In this document: positions 36,840-47,229 of the stretch, one piece after another
Position numbering within the stretch: position 1 is the stretch's first letter
Layout of the letters: each line of letters opens with the position of its first letter
Assembly: GCA_038049695.1 (NCBI GenBank)
Contig: CP142461.1
Coordinates: 33,487,001 to 33,551,000 of the forward strand
DNA from: Cinnamomum chago
Taxonomy: Eukaryota > Streptophyta > Magnoliopsida > Laurales > Lauraceae
DNA: 64,000 nucleotides
Direction of reading: 5' to 3'
Made by a program: the position numbers and the translations under genes
Notes under the pieces: generated by a model
Databases searched by the model: none
The model's input: the letters and a program-made list of their open reading frames with translations, nothing else
What the model was told of the DNA's origin: nothing

Positions 36840-37592
36840 TTGTTTTGTTTTGTTTTGTTCTTTCTCAGAGGGGATGCCTGCAGTTGAACCAGAAGCAAGG
36901 ACTTCTTTTTCTAGTTTTAATGCGGCAGAGCAGATTCCTTTGCCAGTGTCTCCAGTTAGAAAGAGCTTAATGATCACTCCTCCAGTAGGACATGACACGG
37001 GCAGTCGACCAATGGAGAGGGGCGAGCCTTCATCCGGGCCATCTTTTGAGTATGCGAAGAAAGTACCGATGAGTGTTTTGAGCTCATGGATCGAAACTCT
37101 TTCTTCTGGCCATTTGGAAGCTGGTTTTGGCATGATTAAGCATGTATAGGACATCCTTGCTGATAGCGAAGAAGTCGGCCTGGACATTGCAGATGTGAAG
37201 GCTTTTGTTGATGAAGTCATAGCTCTAGGCAACAAGTGGAATGAAACCAAGAGCTTCCCAAGTGGCGACTTCTTCAATGAGATGTTTTTTAAGCCTTCTG
37301 GCGAGGTCAAGTTTGAGCTGGATGAGATTTCTCAGACTCGGAAGCAATTTTTTCGGGAGAGGAACGTTACCGAGTTGACTATCATCGGGCTGACAGAAGA
37401 CCTACACTGTGTTGATAGAGAGGTCGTTGAGACCAGGCAGCGTCTTGAGCTATTGGAGGAACAAGCTGCTGCCATTGTGGAAGCTCGTGCCAGAGAAGGG
37501 ACTCTGATTCGCTAAGTCGAGGAGGCTAAAAGCAATCTCCGGAGGAAGACTCAAGAGTACGGGCAATGACAGATTCTTTGGGAAGAGCTTCC
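36840..37592 (+). pseudogene. Fragment of the Tat accessory (coiled-coil) ORF, antisense to gag
   Basis: The plus-strand protein fragment (PPVGHDTGSRPMERGEPS, LSSGHLEAGFGMIKHV, LGNKWNETKSFPSGDFFNEM, LELLEEQAAAIVEARAR) is closely similar to the minus-strand accessory gene at 47230-48180. A CT-rich tract ending in CAG at 36868-36872 looks like the intron acceptor of that gene. Stops occur at 37147-37149 (TAG), 37513-37515 (TAA) and 37567-37569 (TGA). The TGA is shared with the right copy. The fragment is cut at 37592 by the copia LTR. Confidence 0.8.
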
Positions 37593-39352
37593 TGTTGGAA
37601 ACTAAGTGGGCCTTCCAGATCGGTTTCAAAAACTTTTGACCCACTTGATGCAGGGATCAATTATCCAGAAGGCAACAAACCCAATCCAGGATGCAATCCC
37701 TCAAACTCATGAATCATGTACATCAATATATCCTATCTAGAAGATAGAAAACAACACCTAAACATGCAACCACGAAATCTACAGCATACAAGGATGTAGA
37801 TATACCTTTGGAGCTTAGTTATGCTCTAATGGAGAATTTGAATTCTTGCTTTGATGATGAACACCTTCACTAACCAAATCAGAATCTCTAACACCTTTTG
37901 ATCTTCCACGCTATGACCCGTATTAGATCTCTTTTCTCAAGAAGATGGTGGAATCTCCAAGAGAAAACCCAACTAGTAACTCTAAGGAACTAGAGGAGAA
38001 AGAGAAGAGAACTTAGAGAGGAAGAGAACTTGTGCAACCTTTACACAAAGGGGCTGGAATTGCTCTATGTATTATGGACGTCCAGGAGGGGTTTGTTCCT
38101 CTTTATATAGCCCTCCATTCCACCTCTTTTCCTATTTGAAATAGAAGTTTAACTCCCATTACAAAATAGTAAACTTCTCCCTTGCTAGTTGCCGTAGAAG
38201 TCTCACTTCCACAACAATTAGTAGTTTTCTCCTTTCTAATTAAAATAGAAGTCCTACTTCCATTAATAATTAGTAGCTTACCATTACCACTATTAGAAGT
38301 CTCACTTCAAATAGAAATAGTAACCTTCCTTTAAGAGTTCAAGTAGAATTAGTATCTTTCTAATAACTTGGGCTAGCGTGGGGACAACTAGGGATTCCTT
38401 AGAAAGCTGGCTCCAACTGGGACACGCGACCCCACATCTCATGTGCAATCTGGGCCCACAGTTAATTGCAAATAACTCCACTATATAATGCAATTGCACT
38501 CCAGTCTTAGGAATATATTACAATGAAGACCCTAAACTTCCTCAGTACCACAAGTAGGCCCCTCCATCTATATCCATGGATCAATTGGACCTGTCCACCA
38601 AATTAGATCCATATCTTATTATCCTTGAGCCCCAATTAATTATAATGATCATTTGGTACCGATCCAATTAACTCTTAATCGGAATGGGTGCGCACTTACC
38701 AATGATAAATCCATTAATTGGCACAAGGGGATTTAAAGATAGATTCCATCTTGACCATTGAATGTTCCCACAACTCTACTACCACGTACCCAAATCACCG
38801 AGGTATTGATCTACAGTTGGCCTCACTCATTGGTGACTTAAAGCAAATGAATAGATAGAAACTTGAGTTCATTAATGTCTCAGGATTATGAGTCTAGTGC
38901 TAGGGAATTATGAGGGAAGACCTTAAAGTAAAGACATTGTGTATAAGGTGCTTCTCATAGTCCTTCAAAACATCCAATGTACCAACACCATGATCCAGAA
39001 TCTTACATTCTGATGATCAAGACAAATCACACTATCTCATAGTGATCAAAGTGCTGCAACCTTGTCAGATGAGATACCCAATCTCATCACTGGTTGTGAA
39101 GATATTTAAGTATAAGATTTGCAATACATGTCTCTTGTATGTGGATCTCATCCACACACATGTATTACATCTAGTATACTTGTGGACTCCGGTTCATCTC
39201 ATGAACCATTATGTCATTCGTATTGGTTATGTGCAAGTATATAATTAAACACCATTTATCTCATGAAAGGAAAGCATGATTGTATTGATAAATAAAGAAA
39301 TTAATTAATTTATTACATCCTATACCCTTGGTATTGAGACCATAAACTAACA
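37593..39352 (-). mobile_element. 3' LTR of copia element 1, with polypurine tract
   Basis: On the minus strand the LTR starts TGTTAGTTTATGGTCTC and ends GCCCACTTAGTTTCCAACA (1760 bp). Directly upstream on that strand lies the polypurine tract AAGTGGGAGAT (39363-39353), as in Ty1/copia elements. The left flank CTTCC (37588-37592) would be one TSD copy. The other end of the element is missing, so no pair can be checked. Confidence 0.85.
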
Positions 39353-39369
39353 ATCTCCCACTTGGGCTC

Positions 39370-42300
39370 AATGCCAATCAGGATTGCATCCCATTCCCAT
39401 CCCGTTTACATGCTGCTCAAAGACTTTGGTGGTCAAAGGCTTAGTAAAAGGATCTGCCAGATTGTCCGCAGAACCTATCTTGGTGATAGCGATATCACCT
39501 CTTTGCACAATCTCTCTGACCAAGTGATACTTCCTCTGTACATGCTTTTGGCTTTTATAACTCCTGGGTTCCTTGGACTAAGCGACTGTCGTGCCAAAGG
39601 TACCACTCCAAGTTCCAAAAGGAGTCTTTTGAGCCATACTGCTTCCTTAGCTGCTTCATAAGCCGCTACATATTCAGCCTCAGAAGTGGAATCAGCGGTA
39701 CATTCTTGTTTAATACTCCTCCAGCTGACAGCTCCTCCGCCAAGCATAAACACATAACCAGAGGTGGATTTCCTGGAATCCTTATCTGACATAAAGTCAG
39801 AATCTGTGTACCCGACTGGAATCAGCTCATCACTGCCGTAAATCAGTATGTAATCTCTAGTTCTTCTCAAGTACTTGAGGATACATTTTACAGCAGTCCA
39901 ATGGTCAGGACCTGAGTTAGACTGATATCTGTTGACTAAGCCCACTACATGCATGACATCCGGTCTAGTACATAGCATAGCATACATGAGGCTACCAACA
40001 GCCGAAGCGTATGAAATTGCTCTCATTTGCTCCTTTTCCTCTGGGGTCTTGGACCCTGATCCTTAGAAAGGTGCACTCCATACCTGAAAGGTGTAATACC
40101 CTTCTTGGAGTCTTGCATAGCAAACCGTACCAGTACCTTATCTATGTAGGCAGCTTGAGATAAGCCAATCATCCTATTTTTCCGGTCTCGATGGAGTTTG
40201 GTCCCTAGGATGTAACTAGCTTCTCCCAAGTCCTTCATATCAAAAGTCTTTGCCAACCAAACTTTTACTGTTGACAACATTCATATATCTTTCCCAAGGA
40301 GAAGGATGTCGTCGACGTATAAAATCAGAAAAACTACCCTATCACCTTCATTTTTCATATACACACGACTCATCCGGATTTTGACTAAAACCAAATGATT
40401 TGATTGCCCGGTCAAAACGGATGTTCCAGCTTCGGGATGCATGCTTCAGTCCATAAATGGACTTTGCTGCTTGCAAACTCTTTGCTTTTGGTTACTTGCT
40501 ATAAAACTGTCTGGCTGCATCATATAGATGTCTTCCTCAAGATGGCCGTTGAGAAACGCCGACTTGACATCCATTTGCCAAATCTCGTAATCGAGATGAG
40601 CCGCTATGGATAAGAGTATCCGGATGGACTTGAACATGGCTACCGGCGAGAAGGTTTCCTCATAATCGATACCCTCTTTCTGAGTATACCCTTTTGCAAC
40701 AAGCCTGGCCTTAAAGGTCTCAACTCTTCCATCTGGTCTTCTTTTTCTCTTGTAGACCCACTTGCACCCAATAGGTTTGATATTGGCAGGCAAGTCCACA
40801 AGTGTCCAGACCTGATTAGAGTACATAGACTCCATCTCAGCTTTCATAGCATCTTGCCAATGTCCCGAATCTATGTCATTAATTGCTTCATCATAGTTAC
40901 AAGGATCATGTTCTAGTTCTTCCGGGATTGCCTCGTAAGACTCTCCTAAGAACGAGAACCTATCAGGGGGGCTGACTATTCTCCCATTACGACGAGGCAC
41001 TGGTGTAACTACTGGGTCTGGTAAGGGCGGTTCTTCCTCAAGTTCGGTCATACTTGGATTTGAAATTGATTGTTCTTGAGTCTCTTCCAAGATCACCTTT
41101 TCTAAAGATTTCTAGTCCATCATATAATCTTCCTCCAGAAAAACCGCATTGGTGCTTACCAGCACTTTCTGCTCTCTGCGATTATAGAATAACCAACCTT
41201 TAGTTCCTTTAGGATATCCTACCAACGTGCATACTTCCGACTTCGTTCCCAACTTATCCGTCTTAACCTTCAGCACGTGTGCCGGACAACCCCAAATGTG
41301 TAAATGTTGCAGACTAAGCTTTCGCCCAGACCACAACTCCCGGGGAGTCTTAGGTACAGACTTAGATGGTACGAGGTTTAGTATGTACATTGTAGTATCC
41401 ATGGCATATCCCCAAAAGGATATAGGTAATCCTGAGAAACTCAACATAGACCTAATCATATCTAAAAGAGTCCGGTTCCTTCTTTCCGCTACTCCATTCT
41501 GTTGAGGCATACCAGGAGCAGACAACTGGGATAGAATCCCATTTTCTGATAAGTGTGTCATAAAATCACCAGAGAGATATTCCCCTCCTCGATCTGATCG
41601 AAGAGTCTTGATACTTTTACCTAATTGCTTTTCCGCTTCCGCTCGAAACTCTTTGAACTTTTCAAAAGCCTCGGACTTGCGGTGCATAAGGTATATGTAT
41701 CCATATCTTGAATAATCATCTGTGAAAGTGATGAAGTATTCATATCCTCCTCTGGCCCTGACATTAATGGGCCCACACACATCAGTATGCACTAATTCCA
41801 ATAAATCTTTGGCCCTATTGCCCTTGGATGAAAATGGTCTTTTGGTCATTTTACCTTCCAGACAGGACTCACAGACAGGCATTGGTTCTACAACCAATGA
41901 AGGCAAGATACCATCTTTCTCTAGCCTGTCAATCCTATTTAGGTTTATATGACCTAGCCTCAAGTGCCAAAGTTTTGTTGGATTAGATGAAGGTGACATT
42001 CTCTTTAATGATGGCCTATTTATTATTTCGGTATCATGTATCTCATACATTGTAGGAGTTAACAGATAAAGCCCATTGGTTACCTTGCTAGAACATATAA
42101 AAGTACCGTTCCTCTTTATGACAACTTCAGTACAAAAAATAATAGAATAACTTTTATTCACCAAACTAGAAACTGAAATTAAATTCATTCTTAAAGATGG
42201 TACATATAGAGTGTCTGACAAAACCAACTTATTATCTTGAAAACATAAAGTAATAACTCCTACTGAGACCGCATCCGCCTTAGCATCAGATCCTAGGTTG

Positions 42301-42515
42301 ACCGTCACTGAGTTTTCTGGTTTCCCTGAACCCCTGCAACGAATTACATATGTGATTAGTTGCCTCGGAGTCCACACACCAAGATTTTGAAGTACCAGTT
42401 GCAAAACTAACTTCAGAAACAAGTGACTCAATCATACCTGAGGTCTTCTTCTTAGGCAGATAATCTGGGCAATTCCTTTTCCAATGTGATGTCATACCAC
42501 AATGGAAACATGCAT
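39370..42515 (-). pseudogene. Ty1/copia polyprotein 1: Gag knuckle, PR, INT, RT, RNase H
   Basis: Minus strand, in copia order: zinc knuckle CFHCGMTSHWKRNC (42508-42467), protease-like [13 protein letters not shown] (Gly of DSGA changed to Glu), GAG-pre-integrase LWHLRLGH with CESCLEGK, integrase with Asp in VHTDVCGP, Asp in LRSDRGGEY and Glu in [10 protein letters not shown], reverse transcriptase (WQDAMKAEMESM, KARLVAKGYTQ, MDVKSAFLNGHLEEDIY, and YVDD at 40319-40308), and RNase H (GYTDSDFMSDKDSRKSTSGY, ECTADSTSEAEY). Breaks: a frameshift near 42300, a stop after DYMMD at 41112, a frameshift near 40465, and a TGA just after YVDDILLLGKDI. Everything upstream of the knuckle, including the 5' LTR, is missing. 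The protein once copied and inserted the element. Confidence 0.92.
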
Positions 42516-42539
42516 ATCACAGTGTGTCAAAGAAGGATT

Positions 42540-45500
42540 TCTCCTCCTATTAACACACACGAAGCAGTTGTTGAAAGCCACCAAGTGGTTGGAAGTCGGA
42601 TGTCTATCCTCAAACCTCCGATCGGGGACTGGAGGGATCCGTTCATTGATTACATTATGTTCGAAATCCTACCTGAAGATCCAAAAGAACGGGTAAGCCT
42701 TCAAAGACGAGCCCCAAACTTTCATTTGGGCATTCCTTCAAAAATGCTTTACAAAAAATCTTTCAACGGAGTACTTCTACGTTGCTTGTCACAATAAGAA
42801 GCCGAGGAAACTCTCAAAGAAGTACATGGTGGTCTTTGTGGAGCTCATCAGGCCGGTCCTAAGCTCTATGATCAGATAAAAAAGGCTAGGTTATTATTGG
42901 CCTACCATGGTAGCTGACGCTATGTAATTTGCTAAACGCTGCCAATAATGCCAACTTTATGGAGATTATGTCCACATGCCTCCGGAATGGCTACATCCCA
43001 CAACGATCTCATTGCCTTTTGAAGCCTGGGGTATGGACATCATAGGTCCTATCTCTCCCTCATCAAGCAAGGGTCATCGCTTCATATTCGCCGCTACGGA
43101 TTATTTTTCTTAGTGGTTAGAAGCATTTGTGCTTAGCGAAATGAAGACATCATCAGTGTTAGGGATTTTGTGTATAGCAATTTAATGGATGCATTATCAC
43201 TCTAACATCATTTGAATTTTCACACATGCATTGTTTTAGAAAATTTTGAAATCTTGATTTACACATGCATTGTTAGAAATATTGATTTATGCATGTTTTG
43301 ATGTTTAACTTAGATGCATTGTTATTTGAAAAGAAGTTTTACCAAATCAAGCAAGCCTATGAGTTTTAAATCTTTCAAATCATTTTTGGCTTTTTATATT
43401 TCATTTTTTAAAACCCTTAGAATGATTTAAAACATGTTTTCAAGCTTGATTTAATGGCCCAAAAATTTTCAACCAAAATTACTTTAAAAAACACATTTTT
43501 GGGAAAACAAGACTTATACCGGCGGTCTCTGGCCCCCGCTAAAAGCAGTTTTCCAAACGGCTATATTTATGACCGTTGAGTACCCGGTCGACCGGGCAAG
43601 GGTCCAGGTCGACCGGGGACTAGCCGTTGGGCATTTTTTGGCTATAAAATGAAGTTCATTCCTTTGCTAAAGTGAGAGATTTTTAAGCCATCCTTGAGGT
43701 GTTTGGAGACAAGGAAAAGGGGAATGAACTAAGAGAGACCAAGGGGTTGTTTGGAAAGCTAAAACTTGGATTAATGAAGTTAAATATCTAAGTAAGCTTT
43801 ATCTTTCTTAATCATATGTTAGATGCTTTGTTTAAATCTTTGGTAAATGATTTTTAGCATGTTAACTATGATGTGTTGAATCCATTCTTCATTTAATCTT
43901 TGATCTAAATTGGATTGGATTCTTCACCCTTGATTTCAAACCAAGTTGTTTTCAAATCTTCTTTAATCATGCTTAGCCAAAATCTTTGATTTCTTTTATA
44001 GCATGATTCATTTACTTGGTTGAATCTTTATTTGTTGTTTTCATTCATTTAAACCTTAGTCAAATTTGTTTAGTTTTGAAAACAACATTGCACATGCATC
44101 ACATGTTCTAAGTTAATTAATTTCATACAACTTGTGAGTCTTTGATTTTCATATCATTAACAAGTTTGTATTCATATATGTGATTTGCGTTACACTTCAA
44201 TCAAATCTTTTATGTGCCTTAAAATTTTAAATGCTTTGAGCATATATTGATTGAGCTTAGTTTTTAAACTTGATTGAAGTTATCACACACACACATCATG
44301 AGCATACACATTTGCATTCATATAGTGTTTGTGTGAGTTGGTTTTTCAATTTCATATCCGCCTATTTTAGAGGCATTGTAATTGAGCTTTAATTGTATCT
44401 CTTAAAGTGTTTGTGTAGACACTACATTGAGAGAAAATCTTTTTATTGTAAAGGTTATTGCTTAGCCTAAGAAAAGCACATTGTAGAGGTTATTGCTTAG
44501 CCATGGAAAAGCATCTTGTAAAGGTTATTGCTTAGCCTAAGAAAAGCATTGTGTAAAGGTTATTGCTTAGCCTAATAAAAATATAGTGTATAGGTTGTTG
44601 TTTAGCCTAGAAAAACAACATTGTAAAGGTTATTGCTTAGCCTATTAAAAAGCATAGATAGTGGAAATCCGGTGGGGTGATTGGATCACAAGCCGGTAGT
44701 GAATGTAGGCATTGAGGCCGAACCACTATAAATCATTGTGTGATGGTGAATGCGTTGTGGTGATTCTTTTTAGCTTCCAAATTTTGTTTGTTTATCATCA
44801 CTTGTGACTAGTTTATTTTTAATAAGTTAAAATTTGTCATAATTGGTCGCATATTGTAGCTCACCCTATTCGCCCCCCTCTAGGGTTAGGATCCCAGGAC
44901 TTTCAATCAGTCCTTCAATTCTTGCGCACCAACATTATTTGTTGCTTCGATATACCTAAAATGTTCATCCATGATAACAGACCACAATTCCGAGATCACA
45001 GATTCTACACGTTCTGCGACAAATACAAAATCCAAATTTATCCTTCGACTCCATACAATCCGGCGGCTAACGGAATAGCAGAAGGCATTCAACAAGACAC
45101 TCTGCAAAATTCTCACAAAAGAAACTAGGGAGACAAACTACCTAAAGCTTTATGGGCTTATCGAACCACCGTTCGAGGACCAACCCATAATACACTATTC
45201 TCTTTAGTCTATGAATGCGAAGCTGTTGTCCATTTGGAAGTACAAATTCCTTCCTTAAGGGTATCTTTACAAAATGACATGACGCAAGAAATCAATGTCA
45301 AATTGAGACTCTAAGAGCTGGATAATCTCGATGAAAGACGACTTGAAGCACTACAAAGCATTGAGCTATACCAAGCACGTATGGCAGGATCTTTTGACAA
45401 GAAGGTCAGGCAACGCGCCTATAAAAAGGGTGACTTCGTTCTTGTAGTAAAAAGGCCAATGGTCTTCACCCACAAATCCAAAGGCAAACTTGAACAAAAA

Positions 45501-45623
45501 TGGGAGGGACCCTTCATCATCGACAAAGTCTTCTCCAACAGCGCATACGCTCTTTTAAACATGGAGGGCGACAGATGTATGCTGCCCATTAATGACAAAT
45601 TCTTGAAGTGGTACTACCCTTGA
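42540..45623 (+). pseudogene. Tat-lineage RNase H end and integrase, split by solo LTR
   Basis: Plus strand in two pieces. The left piece (42540-43156) has the DWRDPFIDY region, then a zinc-binding integrase N-terminus (ETLKEVHGGLCGAHQAG) and the first catalytic Asp in GMDIIGPI, with several stops. The solo LTR (43157-44905) interrupts the core. The right piece (44911-45623) resumes with the second Asp in MFIHDNRPQF, the PSTPYNPAANGIAEG motif (Glu), LPKALWAYRTT, SLVYECEAVVHLEV, and the C-terminal domain KKGDFVLVVKRPM, GKLEQKWEGPFI, ending LKWYYP. Stops remain, for example after HKRN at 45126. The plant Tat lineage (Ogre/Retand group) is inferred from the C-terminal block. Reverse transcriptase is absent. 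Confidence 0.88.
43157..44905 (+). mobile_element. Solo LTR, 1749 bp, family S, second copy
   Basis: It starts TGTTAGGGATTTTG and ends CCCAGGACTTTCA. A perfect 5-bp target-site duplication ATCAG (43152-43156 and 44906-44910) flanks it, and the integrase frame resumes after it. TATAAAA lies at 43643-43649. Near 44455-44660 there are about six roughly 35-bp units around GTAAAGGTTATTGCTTAGCC. This copy is longer than the one at 29581, partly through these repeats. Confidence 0.93.
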
Positions 45624-45989
45624 AGACTTACGCCACTGGGTCAGAGCAATGCCTGCACGGTCAAAGCCTATCCCCAGGTACTTGCTAATCAAACCCACTC
45701 CTTTTGGAATTTTCATCCTTATGTTGAAATTTCTAAAAAAAAAAACTCTCAAAACAATGCTTACTTTTATAGTTTCATTGCTCAAAAAATTCCAAAAATC
45801 CAAGTTTAGGAGCCTCTTCTTGGACTTGACCAAATTTTCGATCCTTGATTCCAAAATTCATGGTTTGAAACGAAATTAGGACTCAGGAATTTCACCCTAG
45901 TCCACCCCGACTTTTACAACCAAAAATGGTTTTGAGTCAAAATTTATGACCCTCGTGTATTTAAACAAAAATGGTTTTTAGAAACCACG

Positions 45990-46495
45990 GGGAAGCGACT
46001 CTCAGTCGATACTCGCAAAACCCAAAAATCGGAAGGATGCGAACCCCATTCGATACTTCCAAAATTTCAAAATCGCAAGGAAGCGACACCTTGTCGATAC
46101 TTGCAAAATTTCAAAAAAAAAATCTTGGAGAAGCAACATTCTAGTTGATATCCACAAACCCAAAATTCAAATAAAAACGGAGGTAAAGAAAAAAAAGACC
46201 TCAAATTTCAAAAATTGTAGGGAAGCGACATTCAGTCGATACATACAAAAAAAAAATTTGAAAAAAGCAAGGAAGCGACATCCAGTCGATACTTGCACCC
46301 CAATTCGCAAGGAAGCGACAACTAGTCGATATTTGCACCCTAATTCGCAAGGAAGCGACATCCAATCAATACTTGCACCCCAATTCGTGAGGAAGCCACA
46401 TTCCATCGATACTCGCAAACCGAATGAGCAAGGAAGTGACATTCCATCGATACTTGCAATACCATTCAGCAGGAATGTGACTTTTAGTTGATACT
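45990..46495 (+). repeat. Minisatellite, 40-bp unit, Tat 3' region
   Basis: The phrase AAGGAAGCGACA...GTCGATACTTGCA repeats about twelve times. Exact 40-bp spacing is seen at 46271 and 46311; other units vary in length. It follows the integrase stop. Confidence 0.9.
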
Positions 46496-46497
46496 TG

Positions 46498-47045
46498 CGT
46501 TTTGAAAACCAAAACCTGGCCTTTACGCCAGAAACAAAAATCGGCTTCTACGCTAGAAACAAAAATCAGGTTCTACGCCAAAAACCAAAATCGGCTTCTA
46601 CGCCAAAAACAAAATCTCGCTTCTACACCAAAAACAAAATTTCGGCTTTTATGCCAACCAAAAATCTAAAATTTGGCTTTCATGCCAACAAAACAAAACT
46701 TGATTTTCAAATAAAAAGTCTGGCTTTCACGCCAAAAACAAAAAAATAGGCTCTCATGCCATCCTAAAACCTGGCTTCCATGCCAATGCAAAAATCGGCT
46801 CCTACTCCCAAAACCCGGCTCTCATGCCAATTCAAAAATTGGCTTTCATGCCACAAAAAAAAAATGGCTTTCATGCCATCTCAAAAATTCGACTTTCATG
46901 CCATCTCAAAAAAACCTTGGCTTCCATGCCACAAACAAATCTTGGCTCTTACGCCACAAAATTCGGCTCCCATGCTATCTCAAAGTCTAGCTTCCAAGCT
47001 ATAAAAAAACCAGGCTTTCGCCACAAAATCTAGCTTTTATGCGTA
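46498..47045 (+). repeat. Minisatellite, about 25-35-bp unit, Tat 3' region
   Basis: The phrase GGCTT(T/C)(C/T)A(T/C)GCCA followed by AAAA-rich spacer occurs about twenty times. ORFs read through it are repeat artefacts. Confidence 0.9.
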
Positions 47046-47229
47046 AAACAACCCTTTAACAAAAGATTTTCACAAAATGATAACATTTTGATCAAATTTT
47101 CAAACAAACATCCAATTTTTGCTTATTTTCATCAAAAAGAATTTGAGTAAAAAGTATATAGAGTACCAAAAGTGTACATGGAGGTACCAAAAGAAAAGAA
47201 GAAAAAGAGTTTGTTACAAAAATCAGGAG

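Noticed and set aside
36810..37310. Upstream extension of the gag reading frame as real Gag N-terminus
   Set aside because: It is the reverse strand of the accessory ORF, whose plus-strand protein is supported by similarity to the copy at 47580-48180.
46261..46490. CRISPR-like regular repeats
   Set aside because: Units are contiguous with no unique spacers, in a plant retrotransposon. It is an ordinary minisatellite.
46167..47033. ORFs across the minisatellites
   Set aside because: They read through tandem repeats with few stops by chance; open frames exist on more than one strand.
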